Below are positions 24,567 to 35,284 of a stretch of 64,000 nucleotides of DNA, in pieces. The notes under the pieces are model-generated. The model was given only the letters and a program-made list of their open reading frames with translations, was not told where the DNA came from and ran no database searches. How positions within the stretch are numbered: position 1 is the stretch's first letter; each line of letters starts with the position of its first letter. The position numbers and the translations under genes are program-made. This stretch comes from Septoria linicola (lineage: Eukaryota > Ascomycota > Dothideomycetes > Mycosphaerellales > Mycosphaerellaceae): contig CP099420.1 in assembly GCA_024114885.1 (NCBI GenBank), positions 2,542,001 through 2,606,000 on the forward strand. Reading direction: 5' to 3'.

Positions 24567-25164
24567 GGTTGGGCCTCGAAGATAGGCTTGAGCGAGGGAG
24601 TACGGAGGGCAAGGAGTAAGATTCGAACGCCTGCAGAGGATCGGAACGGACTGAGAGCACATGGTCTTGGTACGAACATTGAGCATACTGAATGCACTGA
24701 CAAATGGATACGCATAGCAAAACGAAAGGTTGAAAAAGCATTGCATATAGCGTTAGGGGGAGAGCGTCAAATCTTGCATGGCGTTTGGCGCAAGCTCGAC
24801 TGAAGTGCTCAGCGAGCAGAACTCGAAATGAAGTTATGATCAAGTTGTTCCCTTGTGTCTCTGCTGCACAGTCCTTCTGTCTGTCTACACTCATCGTACA
24901 TCCTGCCAGTGTGGCTTCTTCGTTGGATGTCGTGGTGCTGTTTCGTAGTGGTGCCATTCTAGCGTTCGGGATCCGTCTCTGTCTCTCAGGGTGCCTATGG
25001 CATCTCCTGATACTGTGCACTCTCGCTCTAGCAGCATCTTCGCTGCATCGGATCTCTGCTGACGTGCCGTGGTTGTCCTTCCTGTTCTGCTCGTCTTATA
25101 CAAAACCTTGCGTGCTGCTTATAGTTTGCTCATCGCTTCGTGATTCATCGTATCCTGTCGTGTC
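24567..25164. other. Convergent intergenic, carrier / Myb-like gene
   Basis: 598 bp between two converging genes. A sequence near 24615 resembles a tRNA T-loop on the minus strand, but no acceptor or anticodon arm can be formed. Nothing else was seen. Confidence 0.5.
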
Positions 25165-25917
25165 TCATGCTGTCCGCTTGCCAAGCCTGCCGGATCCTCT
25201 CCAATCGTCCGTCAAGTCAACCACCATCCGATCATCGTCGCCTGCCAAGATCTGTCCTGTCGTTACTTCGTCCTCATCCCCGAGCTCACGTAGCTTGCTC
25301 TCGACACGGACTAGTAGACCTTGTGCTCCCCATGTTCCCAGATCGCCGTTCAACTTCTGGAGTACTGCGGCCTTTGTTCTTGCATCTCTGGCCCTCTCAT
25401 GGTCGGGAAGGTCGTACGTCTCGTTGAACATGCGGATGCGTTCGTCCCAGTCGGCATCGCCCTTGTCGCGGATCGTGTGAAGAAGGTGGGTGAACTCTTC
25501 TGTGGTCCACTTGCGGGAGCGGACGCTTGGGCGAGCTCTTCTAGCCGCCGGAGTCTTGTGCATCTCCGTTAGAATTTGCGCTGCATATCTCTCTTCTGGT
25601 GCCATCTGGTGGCTTGGTTGGCGCACGTCGTTTCTCAGAGACAGCAAAGTCTCTGCTGCCTCAGCTTCCCGCTGAGTTGGTGGAGGAGGGAGGCCCAGCC
25701 CCTTCCTTCCCAAGCTAGTATATATGCTATATACTAGTTCTCGTTGCCGCCGCCCACCTGCCGCTGGGAAGGCGTTGTCGCCACTTACCTGGGTTGGCAG
25801 GTCGCCCGCATCTCTGCAGGCGGCCTGCCAGTCGTATAGTTGGCCAGTGGCCTGGCTGCTGGGTGCGAGCTTCGCCATCTCGCGGAGGTAAGGGTTCAGG
25901 GTGGGAGCACCCATCAT
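25165..25917 (-). CDS. Myb/SANT-like DNA-binding domain protein
   Basis: A continuous frame of 250 residues from MMGAPTLNPYLRE. Residues about 134-195 (SRKWTTEEFTHLLHTIRDKGDADWDERI...) have the W-spaced helix pattern of Myb/SANT-like domains and a basic N-terminal flank (ARRARPSVRSRKW). The C-terminus is acidic with VDLTDDW, which looks like a SUMO-interacting motif. A strong donor (CAG|gtaagt) and acceptor (ccaactcag) inside the frame would remove 117 nt in phase (Pro/Gly-rich, IYTSLGRKG), giving 211 residues; this looks likely to be a real intron. An intron-like ctaac...ctcctag lies directly before the ATG, so there may be a 5' UTR intron or a missing first exon. The domain suggests a chromatin or transcription role. 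Confidence 0.65.
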   Translation of the reverse strand: MMGAPTLNPYLREMAKLAPSSQATGQLYDWQAACRDAGDLPTQVSGDNAFPAAGGRRQRELVYSIYTSLGRKGLGLPPPPTQREAEAAETLLSLRNDVRQPSHQMAPEERYAAQILTEMHKTPAARRARPSVRSRKWTTEEFTHLLHTIRDKGDADWDERIRMFNETYDLPDHERARDARTKAAVLQKLNGDLGTWGAQGLLVRVESKLRELGDEDEVTTGQILAGDDDRMVVDLTDDWRGSGRLGKRTA

Positions 25918-27018
25918 GGTGGTCTAGGAGGAAGAATCGGTTAGCGGACTCTCTGAAATTTGCCCATGTTGTGAGTCCGAGTGCCTGGGCATCAGGTGCC
26001 GTGGTCTTAGCTCCAGAGCAGAGAAGATGTCGAAGAACATTGCCGCGCTCTGTTTTGACATCTCGCGGCCATCTTCGCTGTGCTTGCTCTCGGTGCCGTG
26101 GTACTATACTCTGAGCAGAGAGGTCGGACAAAATACCGATCTACTCTCGTCGATAGCTCTACGCTCAAAGCTCGACTCTAGGCGTATCAGGCGCCTTGGA
26201 GTTCAAACAATGACCGGAGAGGTTGACAGTAAGAAAGGTACACTCTCCAGGTTCGTCCTCCACCGTCATCTTAACTGCCCGCGCTCTTGAAGCCATGACC
26301 TTGGTTTTATAGATGGAGAGAAGAGAGACTGAAGCGCTGCGCTCTCCCACACATGTTCATGCCGCCGTCTCAATTGACCTTGCCCCGGTCCCTCGCCATT
26401 CGGGCAGTATGCTGAGATATAAGGGAGACCGCAAGATAGTCACTTGTACTTACTTTGATTTTATGCCGGGCGCGCTCGCCGGTGAGCTCTGTCAATCTCT
26501 GCGCGATGTTGGCCATCTTATCCGAATTTGTGAAGATTGTCGACAAACAAAATCAAGAATGCCCGAGTAGAGATGCTTTATTTTGGAAGGGGCCGAAGTG
26601 CGTAGACGCAGCCAAGCATCGTGTTGTTTGTGCGTATGCACGTTAATCAAGCGTTTCTTTGTGGCGAGAAGTGAAAGTCGCGCCGTGCATGAGACTCCAG
26701 GTTGCTCGAAGAGGCGCCCAGCCCAACATCGCTACTGCCAGAGGATCGGAGAAGCCACCATGGTCGCAGTGTCGCCATCAAGGACGTAGTCTTGGGCACA
26801 CATTGAGTGGAGTAGTTTCGCTTCAAATCATGCGTTCATTGCACGGTTATGGTATCGTTCTCATCTGCTTCGTGCGCCAGACGCCTCCGGCTCATGCTGT
26901 TATGTACATGTTTCGTGCTGGATCTCGCGAAGGGGGAGCAGCTCTTGATCTCAGTCCACACCTCGCACTCATCTTCACTTCACTCTATCGCTTCCTCATC
27001 TCGGCCTCAGCTTCCTGC
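25918..27018. other. Intergenic (about 1.1 kb)
   Basis: Upstream of the Myb-like gene and downstream of the NDUFB2-like gene. Scattered short frames show no domain content. Confidence 0.45.
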
Positions 27019-27529
27019 TCAGTGGTCCCATGGATGCCTCATGCCGAGGAGTACAGGCAGATCGTAGCGCGCGCGGTAGAACAACTGCCAACATGTCAGC
27101 TTCCCGTCACGGCGGCATTGCTGCTTCTCTGAAGACGCACAAAGAACCACATTGAGGCTCCTAGCCCGACAGCGGCGAATCTGTATAGTGGTCGCACGGG
27201 GTGAATGTGAATTGGGTGTCCTCCGTGTCCGCCAGCTGGGCCGTGTCCGCCTGCTCTGAAGATGGGTGAAGCTGGTGCGAGTCAGTGATTGGCCACACGA
27301 TCGCAGTCTGCCAGTACTCACGTCTCATGTTGGGCGTTGCTGGACGTTCAATGGAGCTTGTGAACGCTCTCAATGTCTTGCTGAAGTCGCAACGCAACGC
27401 AAGTCGTCGTCCTTGGGTCACCACGCATGGAAGTCTCGGCAGGATCAGCCGAAGCGGCCCCACTTTCGCTTCGCTTCGCTTCCCCTTCCCTGCGATCTGA
27501 AGTGCAGCGATGATCGCGCGTTGGAACAT
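27019..27529 (-). CDS. Respiratory complex I accessory subunit, NDUFB2 (AGGG)-like
   Basis: Three exons: complement(27322-27529), complement(27141-27253), complement(27019-27084); introns of 68 nt (gtgagt...cagag) and 56 nt (gtgcgt...ggcag). The spliced C-terminal half runs GGHGPAGGHGGHPIHIHP, then VRPLYRFAAVGLGAS and the membrane-helix segment MWFFLFYRAR, ending LLGMRHPWDH. The Gly/His-rich stretch, a single inner-membrane helix with MWF-W/F and the P-W-D end fit NDUFB2-type subunits. No single frame shows this; splicing both introns does. The N-terminal 69 residues are basic and presequence-like (KTLRAFTSSIERP). The whole product, about 128 residues, is somewhat long, so the true start may be internal. 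A second acceptor 2 nt upstream is possible but needs another frame for exon 1. Confidence 0.72.
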
Positions 27530-27832
27530 CTTCTTCCACCCAAGCCAAAACTGACATCTTTCCCATTCACCACCCGGGCCCGGCTCCAGGCACGATTGAC
27601 GACATCTCACGACAACTGTATCTACTGCCAGAGCATCACTTTGGGCTTCATGCGGGCGATCGACATTGACACTACTTGCGAGACATTCCAGATGCGAGGC
27701 GAGACTGTGAACGGGAAAGGCGCTGTCGCGACGAATACAGCAGTCGCGTCAATTACTTGAAACAAATCGGCCGAGATCGCTGTGGACTGCACATCACAAC
27801 ACACAGCTACGCGCGGCTGCGCCGACGACAGG

Positions 27833-29838
27833 ATGTCTCAAGTTGCTTCTCCAAGTGCTGCCGGCATGACGGATCCCACAGAGCGACGCTTTCGAGGGAG
27901 CGCAAAGATAGCAGAATATGAAATTATGAAAGAGAAGCTGGGGGAAGGCACGTTCGGAGTGGTCAGCAAGGCCAAGTCCAAACGAACAGGCGCAATTGTC
28001 GCGCTCAAGAAGATTTTGATGCATAACGAGAAAGAAGGCTTTCCCATTACAGCTTTGCGAGAAGTGAAGCTACTGAAAATGCTGAGCCACCCGAACATCT
28101 TGCGCCTGGAGGAGATGGCAGTTGAGCGGCAGCAAGGTAGGCAGGTCATCGGTATGATTGGAGACTATGCGCTGATGTAGACCGCAGGCGATGACAAAGG
28201 AAAGAGCGGCAAGAAGCGCGCGACACTCTACATGGTCACACCATACATGGACCACGATCTCAGCGGCATGCTCACAAATCCGGACATTCGCTTCACAGAT
28301 GCGCAGGTCAAGTGTTATATGCTGCAGTTGCTCGAAGGCTTGCGATACTTGCACGATGTGAGTGTTGTATCTTGCACTCAGAAACGCGCACATGCTGACG
28401 CGTGCTCAGTCACATATTTTACATCGTGATATGAAAGCAGCCAACATTCTCATATCCAACAAGGGAATACTGCAAATAGCCGACTTTGGACTGGCCCGAC
28501 ATTACGAAGGAGATACGCCCGTCCCTGGTCATGGCAACGGCAGAGCCACGAGGGACTATACCAGCCTAGTCGTTACGCGATGGTACCGGCCACCTGAGCT
28601 TCTGCTTACCTTGAAAAGATACACGCCCGCGATCGACATGTGGGGCGTTGGGTGAGTATCGCATATTGCTTTCAATGTTTCAGCAGCTAACCCAGCCCAG
28701 TTGTGTGTTTGCAGAGATGTTTGAGCGAAAGCCAATCCTGGAGGGACGATCTGACGTAGATCAGTGTGTCAAAATATTTAAGCTTTTGGGTTCGCCAACC
28801 CAAGAAACTATGCCTGGGTGGAGCGAGCTGCCAGGATGCGAGGGCACGAATACGTGGGAGAAGCAGCGAGGAGACATCGACAAACGGTTCGCGCGGGTTG
28901 GGCCGGAAGGACTCGATCTGCTGAAGTCGATGCTTTGTCTGGACTGGAGGAGACGGATCAATGCTATCGATGCTCTGCAACACAAATACTTCAAAGTGGC
29001 GCCGCTACCTCTGAAGCCAGAGGACATACCGCGATATGAAGATAGCCACGAGCTTGACTCTCGACGGCGTGGCAAGCAGGAAAATCAGCGTGCTCTGCCG
29101 CCAGCTCCAGCAGGTGGTACTGTCGGCATGGGCCCAGATGAATGGGGTCACGGGCCACCCAATGGATCTTATCAGAACGGGTACAACGACCGAGGAGGGC
29201 GTGGCTATGGCCGAGATCGAGGACCACCTGGCGCGTATCCACCACCGCGATATGACGATCGAAGACCACCTCCGCTGCCGGCGGGTGGAAGGCAGCCAGC
29301 ATTTCGAGAGCGTGACGGCCGTGATAGGCCTCCTCCATCTTCGAACGGGCACGCATTGCCACCAAGACCCGTCGATCTACCACCCAGGCCGCCAGTGGGC
29401 ATACCAGAGCGAGCGGCGATACCAGATAGTCGACCGCCACCTTCTTCAGGCCCGCCACCTGGGCGACGGGACCTTGGACCCAATGTTGACACCTACATAC
29501 CCTCCTATCAGGGGGGAGGCCGCCCGTATGACAATCGGCCACCACCGCGCGACGACTATGATCGTCCTCCACGCCGCGACAGCCGCGACCGAGAACCAGG
29601 TTATAGAGAGTCGGATGGTCCTCGCTATCGAGATCCGGATGCCCCTCCTCCACGACAATATCGGGATGCGGACGCACCGCGATCGGACTTACGAGACGAC
29701 CCGTATCGAGACCGAGACAGAAGGAGAGATTATCCTCCCAGTGACTCACGGCGCACAAGAAGTCGTAGTCCGGATAGAGAGAGGCGAGAGCGCACGGAGA
29801 GACTGCAGCACAGAGAAAGAGAGCTTTATCGGCGATGA
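27833..29838 (+). CDS. bur1: Cyclin-dependent kinase Bur1/CDK9 (P-TEFb type)
   Basis: Four exons: 27833-28136, 28188-28357, 28410-28651 and 28701-29838, introns of 49-52 nt, all phases consistent; 617 residues. Kinase hallmarks in order: glycine loop GEGTFGVVSKAK, catalytic VALKK, the cyclin-binding helix GFPITALREVK (PITALRE, diagnostic for CDK9), HRDMKAANIL, DFGLARHYEG, T-loop DYTSLVVTRWYRPPELLL. The C-terminal third is a long Arg/Pro/Gly/Asp-rich tail (RDRGPPG, RDRRRDYPPSDS, RTRSRSPDR), typical of fungal Bur1. With its cyclin it phosphorylates the RNA polymerase II tail and Spt5 to drive elongation. The tail also gives long open frames on other strands that are not genes. Confidence 0.93.
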
Positions 29839-30136
29839 TGTCGACCGGCATGATTATTGACTTAGCGGTTTAGCGTACGATTTCTAATCTGAAGCGCTGA
29901 ACAACATCAGCCAAATTGTTTGCCTCGAATATGTGGCGTCTGACGTCTGCTCAGCAAAGTCGCCAGATCGAATAAACAATTTCTCGTTTCACTGACACCT
30001 GCTAGTGCTTGATCCACCTCCCCACAAGTCAGCCATTTCTCATGAACCGAGCACGAAAACATTGATCAGCATCCCCGCGATAGCATCCCCGCGATAACAC
30101 TGCAACATCCCCAAGACTGACGCGCATGATCTCCAT
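29839..30136. other. Convergent intergenic, bur1 / membrane protein
   Basis: The 3' regions of two convergent genes. Nothing else seen. Confidence 0.5.
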
Positions 30137-30603
30137 TTACAGAACGTCGACCCAGATCGACGCAGCCAGTAGCGATGCCGACATCGCCTGGTCGTCCACC
30201 TCGAGCAAAACAGCTTGATACAGCAACTCATTCGCATCTGCCGTTTGTGCTGTCTTCGCTGCCAGCCAGAGAAGACAATAATTGAGACTAAGCGCGGCGG
30301 CGAAGATGTATTTGTTCTCGGCCAGATGAATAAATAGGGCAACATCTGGTGAGTTTCCGCGCATGACGAGCAGAGTCCAGAGAGAGAGGTGTAGATCGGA
30401 GGGCCTACTAATGAGGCGAATGTTGCTTGCATGAGCCAGACGCTGAAGATGGTAAGGGTGAAGTTGAGTTTGGTGCGGAGGATGGAGAGTGTTGAGGGGT
30501 GGTCGAAGAGCAAGAAAGAGATGAGATTCCAGGAGGCAGAGCTGTCGCGGTCTCGAGCCCTTCTGACGGCTTTTGCTGCTTTTCTGCGGGACTTCTTGCT
30601 CAT
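30137..30603 (-). pseudogene. Small multi-pass membrane protein with an apparent frameshift
   Basis: The minus-strand frame from 30603 opens with a strongly basic start (MSKKSRRKAAKAVRRARDRD), then hydrophobic SWNLISFLLF and LNFTLTIFSVWLMQATFASL. Near 30400 the protein-like reading moves to a second frame that continues LHLSLWTLLVMRGNSPDVA, IFAAALSLNYCLLWLAAKTA and ends ...AASIWVDVL at 30137. No intron of workable length fits the join: the only GT nearby would give about 34 nt. A single missing base in the GGCCC run near 30405 would reconcile both halves. About 155 residues with three or four membrane segments would result. Family unknown. Either a recent frameshift mutation or a one-base sequence error is possible. 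Confidence 0.5.
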
Positions 30604-30921
30604 CTTGTGCTTCCTTCTTCTTACGTTTCGTGCAGGAGGGCGGCGTAGTGCTATGTCTCCTGAAGCGTTTGCTGATCTGTGATCAGAATGGACTAAGTTA
30701 GGTCTTTGTTGTCGTTTCTAGCACTTCATCGGCGCTACCATTTTTGTGAGCCTGCACATAGATCAGTATTCTATGAGTACAGATCTATGGTGTACTCAGG
30801 ATGTATTTAGTCGTGAACAAGGGCGTTCGCTCACCCTTCAATTGAAGAACAGATGTCATGCATTGGAGTGGCGGATGTACATAAATATCATCATAACCAA
30901 TGCTTCGCTAATGCTACATAT
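30604..30921. other. Intergenic upstream of the membrane protein
   Basis: 318 bp, AT-richer than its neighbours. It contains the PEX3 3' end and no coding signal. Confidence 0.45.
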
Positions 30922-32789
30922 TTAGTTCAACTTGATCGTGCCATGTGGCAGTGAAGCCGCGGACCAGGTGACTTCGGAGGATGCCTCCTCTTCTTCGGTA
31001 GATACAGCAGGCGCCGGCTCAGGCGACACAGCTTGCTCCTCCTTCTCGGATGTGGCCTTCTCCCAAGCAGCATTGAAGTCGCTCTTGGCTGAAGCAGCTA
31101 GTGCTGTTTCGTCGTCCGCGCCGTGACTGAGGACGAGAACATCGCTATCCTCGAGCATGCTATCAGCCGTCGTCCTCAACGTCTCGCCAAGGTCGCCAGG
31201 TGAGAAGGAGCTGCTTGTTCCAGTGGATACGTCTGGCGCTCTTCTCCTGGTCGTGCGGTTCTCCTCATCTTGAACGACCTCGTACTCGAAGTTGCTTGAG
31301 TATATAACTGCAGCGAAGGCACCGAGGTCGCTGACTTGATCCACGGCTGCAAGATACTCGTTGCCGAGAGGCTCTTGCGCTGCTACGCCAGCCATGGTCT
31401 CCAGTTCTCCACTGCCCGCTCCAATGACGTGTGCTTGCTTGCAGAAGATTGGAAGCACATGTGCCACTTTGCATTTGTGTTCCTCTATTTCCACGATACG
31501 TGGTGCTTCTCTGCCTGGCGGTGCCTGCTTGAAAGCCTCGGTGGCGATGCGGTAGTCCACCAGGTGGGAGAACGATGCATCAAGCAGTCGTGTCAAGACA
31601 TATGAGAATGTCGGCGAGTCGATCAGATCAGATGTCTCATCCAGCAGCCTTCGCAGCGAGTCTGTGATAAGCTCCTCGCCCGCCTCGTTCAAGGGGTCGG
31701 AGTCCCTTCGTGAAGGAGACTCATCGTCATCGGGAGACCCAGATTGGCGTATCACGAATTCCTCATCCTCTTGTGCAGGCAGAAGATACTCTAGCCACTT
31801 TTGGCCGCGTCGCTCTTCTTCGGTGGCACCTTCAATTTTCCTTCGCACTTGCATGATGAGATCTGCCAAGCGCTCCAAAGTGACGTCTTCACGAATGTTA
31901 ACGGGACCGAACACTTCCTTGACCGCTGCCATTACACGTTCCATAATCTGCTTGCTGCCACGGTGAAGCAGCCACCAACTGAATGTGAGGTACTTCCGGT
32001 TCGTCTCGAAGTCATTGCCATAAACATTATCATAATTGTCATCGTCCCGATTCTCGAGCGATATCGTGGAGGACTGTGTGGCTGGTGGCGGGGATGCGAG
32101 CGCTACCACAGATGACAGGTATGTCCGTCGGCCTAGCAGGTTGAGCTGGATGCGAGTGAGCAGCGTCAGCAGACACATGGTGTATAGTAGCGTCAGAGCT
32201 CTCGTGATAGATTGGATCTTCATGTCCTGCCACAGCTGTCCCTTGCTACGCTTTGGTTTGGCTGGAGCTCCGCCGGGCACGTCGAGCGTGCTCTGTGCCA
32301 TCTGGCTGGCGTGAACATAGCTGCTGCTTTGCAGACTTGCCAGGCTTTTGCCATCATCGTCAACAGCACTCGAGGGCGCCGACGGGAACTCGGATGATGC
32401 TGCTTCGGAGCCCCCTAATCGCCGTAGTCGCTCTTTGCGTTCCTGCTGCAGTTGCTCGGTAATTTCCTCGACCGGCAGTGCATTGACGATATCGTCGCGA
32501 AGGGTCGGTAGTAATGCAAGCACCGTATACGTGCAGTCCTCTTGGTTCTGCTCGAATCGTCGTCGCAGACTGTCCACACAATTAGCCCTGGTTCACTTTC
32601 CACAGCTTGTCTGCCGCATTTCCTCGCGTACTTTTCCTTTGCAACTCTCTCCTCGCTCATGCGCTGACGCGCCTCCTGGATCTTGCTAAGCACATATTGG
32701 CCGGCGAGATAGCCCGCACCCAGTACTCCAGCACCAATGACAAGATTCGTTCTATTCCGCCGAAACCATCGACGAGTTGCCGCAATCAT
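30922..32789 (-). CDS. pex3: Peroxisome biogenesis protein Pex3 (peroxin-3)
   Basis: Exons complement(32632-32789) and complement(30922-32569), intron 62 nt, joining KE-NLRRRFEQNQEDCTYTVLALLP; 601 residues. The N-terminus has a basic patch and a single membrane anchor (RRNRTNLVIGAGVLGAGYLAGQYVL), followed by the conserved Pex3 helical domain beginning FEQNQEDCTYTV and including LWQDMKIQSITRALTLLY and TRIQLNLLGR. Pex3 sits in the peroxisome membrane, docks Pex19 and inserts peroxisomal membrane proteins. The C-terminal part beyond about residue 520 is acidic and low-complexity. The splice site was set by the conserved LRRRF-x-Q-N motif. Confidence 0.95.
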
Positions 32790-33271
32790 TCTATACGCTG
32801 CATCAGGACGGCCACGGCCACGATTTCCGACACACTCCTCGATATGCTTATGGGACTACGAGCGAGTGGCGTCGCGAGAAAAGTTCACTTTCCGTCCAGC
32901 GAGAGGCGTCGGTGTTGTGTTCGTTGCGAGATGTCGCCGGCGATAGCACGCGATACATGTATATGACGATTCTAGCAAGGTTCGTGGCTCGAGATGCGGA
33001 GGGCAGAGCCGAGGCACACTGTCAACCTCTACTCACCATCCAACGAGCATCTGACAACGGCCTACTCACACCTCTAAGTTACTCGTGCGAGCAAAGACAT
33101 AAGGTGATGTGTAGTAAGCCAGCACAATCTCTTGACTCAGCTCGTCAGAATAGACATGGCGCTAGAATATGGCACTCAGCTCGAATCCTTCGCTGCTTGC
33201 CAGCTTAAGTACATGAATGGTCGGACCTGCTCACACAGCTCAGGTATTCCGACAAGTCCATTACCTTTGCC
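32790..33271. promoter_or_regulatory. Divergent promoter region, pex3 / methyltransferase
   Basis: 482 bp between divergent starts. One frame stays open across part of it (32777-33208) but has no recognisable content. Confidence 0.4.
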
Positions 33272-34093
33272 ATGACAGACCAATCTTCGAAGTGGTCCGC
33301 CACGGCCCAGGCTTATTCAAGCAAGATTGTGGAAGTCACATCTCAAGGTGGTCAAGCTTTGCTTGAGCTCATCAACACCATCGACCCGCCCAAGGGCACC
33401 TCAGTGGTCCTGGATTCAGGTGCTGGAACTGGGGTATTGACCAGTCTTCTTGCAGATCGGTATCCGGGCGTCCAAACAACAGCGGCTGACTATGCGCCTG
33501 CTATGCTTGAGATTCTCAAGCAGAAGAAGGTCCCAAACGTCCAAACGATCGTTGTTGATGCGGGCAAGGATCACGTTGCGCAAGGCCTCGAGGCTGATAG
33601 CTATTCACACGCTCTTAGCACGTTCATGGTCCAGTTCATACCTGGTGATGACGGCCCTCAGACTGCCATCAGAGAGATGTTTCGCGTTCTCAAGCCTGGC
33701 GGCATCATCGGCATAGCCATATGGAGCAAGAACCTCATTGGTGAGCCCTGGGATGTAGCATGCAAGAAGCTGGATCCAGAGTACACACCCAGTGATCTTC
33801 CATTTGCAAGGACCATGAAGAGCCTGGAAGATCTCGAGATGGCGTACGTTGATGCTGGTTTCGTTGACGTTAGTTCCCGCGAGACGGAAATGTACCTGGA
33901 GTTCGAAAGTGGAAAGGCCTTTGCGGACTACTTTCTGGACTCGAAGAATCCGCCCTTCATCAGTATACAACGCGCATGGAGGGGAGATGTAGAAGACGTT
34001 AGAGACGAGCTAGCGAGAGTCACGACTGAACATTATGGAGATGGCAAGATCTACATGGTTGCTGCGTGCAGCGTTGGGAGAAAGCCGGCGTGA
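33272..34093 (+). CDS. Class I SAM-dependent methyltransferase (small-molecule type)
   Basis: Single exon, 273 residues. The Rossmann fold motifs are clear: motif I VVLDSGAGTGVLTSLLADRYP, motif II acidic DYAPAMLE, VVDAGKDHV, and FRVLKPGGIIGIAIW after the substrate region. The start resembles UbiE/LaeA-like enzymes that methylate small molecules rather than protein or RNA. In motif I the usual second residue after Asp is Ser (D-S-G-A-G-T-G), which is tolerated in this family. The substrate is unknown. Its neighbours are housekeeping genes, so it does not appear to belong to a biosynthetic cluster. Confidence 0.85.
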   Translation: MTDQSSKWSATAQAYSSKIVEVTSQGGQALLELINTIDPPKGTSVVLDSGAGTGVLTSLLADRYPGVQTTAADYAPAMLEILKQKKVPNVQTIVVDAGKDHVAQGLEADSYSHALSTFMVQFIPGDDGPQTAIREMFRVLKPGGIIGIAIWSKNLIGEPWDVACKKLDPEYTPSDLPFARTMKSLEDLEMAYVDAGFVDVSSRETEMYLEFESGKAFADYFLDSKNPPFISIQRAWRGDVEDVRDELARVTTEHYGDGKIYMVAACSVGRKPA

Positions 34094-34353
34094 GTGTAAC
34101 ATAGCTTAGAAGTGGACAAAGTGGCAATGCCGAACACCAGTAGCAGAATTCAGAGCTGATTGACCGTACCGTCTGTCGACGATACCCTACACCCATCAAG
34201 ATATTTTAACAGAATCGATTGCCTGTAGCACGAGCCATTGACTTTCTGTCCCAGGGTTTTATCACGCATCTTCACATGCACGATGCACGTCTACTTCGCA
34301 TATGTTCATGACCATGCCACACAATTGACTACTGAACACTTGAACTTCTCACA

Positions 34354-35284
34354 ATGTCAAGACAGAATCCATCAGGTATTCCCGAAGACGACATCATCAA
34401 TCCCAAACTTAACGTATCCTGCCTCGACTTTCTCCTCATCGAACTCGTCCCACTGGCGCAACGCATAACAGACCAACTCCATGCCCGCGACCAAGCGCTC
34501 ATAGAAGAATTTCGGCGGAGCAAGATTTTCAACAGCAGTAATACGAGCAGTTCGAACAACGATGCCGCGCCTTCAACGACGAACCTCGGTGCAGCCCAAC
34601 CCACGCCAGCTGTAGCAACGACAGGAAGCACAGGGAAAGGCGCAGCAACAGAGACAACCAGTGCGGTGGGCACATCGGTAATAGGGGGTGCACCACGACT
34701 AGACAATGAAGAGACACGTGAAGCAGTATTCTGGCGATTAGACGGGCTAGGATATCGTGTAGGACAAGGGCTGGTTGAGCGGTAGGTATGCCTCCACTCC
34801 ATGCTCTACCTCTGGCATGTCGAATCAGAAACTGACAGAGGATTCTTCCGCGATATTACAGATTCAGCATCGGCAAGCCACGGCCTCAATCACCCTTGGA
34901 CGCTATAAAATTCATCTGCAAAGATCTTTGGACACTGCTCTTCCGAAAACAGATCGACAACCTCAAAACCAACCACCGAGGAGTCTTTGTGCTCACAGAC
35001 GCGCGGTTTCAGCCTATAAGTCGCATGTCCGTTGATCGAAGGGCAGGGCCAAAAGCTGGAGAAGATGCCCTCAGGAGAGCGCAGTCGGTGAGTCCACTCG
35101 GGCTGGTCAACGAAATATGCTGGCCACTGAGCACTAACATCATTTGTAACAGTACCTCTACTTTCCCTGCGGTGTCATCAGAGGTGCTCTGCAAGGCCTC
35201 GGGATCGAAGCCACTGTTACAGCGGAAACTATAGAAATACCTGCTGCGACGTTCCAAATCAAGATGAAGGGCGCCAAGGCATGA
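34354..35284 (+). CDS. trs33: TRAPP complex subunit Trs33 (TRAPPC6)
   Basis: Three exons: 34354-34781, 34862-35087, 35153-35284; introns 80 and 65 nt; 261 residues. After NVSCLDFLLIELVPLAQRI comes an inserted Thr/Ala/Ser-rich low-complexity stretch of about 50 residues. The Bet3-like fold then continues: EAVFWRLDGLGYRVGQGLVERFSIGKPR, LDAIKFICKDLWTLLFRKQIDNLKTNHRG and YLYFPCGVIRGALQGLGI. Trs33 belongs to the TRAPP II/III vesicle tethering complexes that activate Rab GTPases at the Golgi. The insertion interrupts the family core between two conserved helices and is longer than in yeast or animals as I recall. Confidence 0.93.

Noticed and set aside
24600..24640. tRNA-like TTCGAATC motif on the minus strand
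   Set aside because: The flanking bases cannot form the T stem, and no anticodon or acceptor arm is found nearby.
28991..29860. Long frames on both strands over the 3' end of bur1
   Set aside because: They are shadows of the Arg/Pro/Gly-rich tail of the kinase.
33272..34093. Methyltransferase as part of a secondary-metabolite cluster
   Set aside because: No polyketide, peptide or terpene backbone gene lies nearby; its neighbours are pex3 and trs33. Erg7 is a primary sterol enzyme far away.
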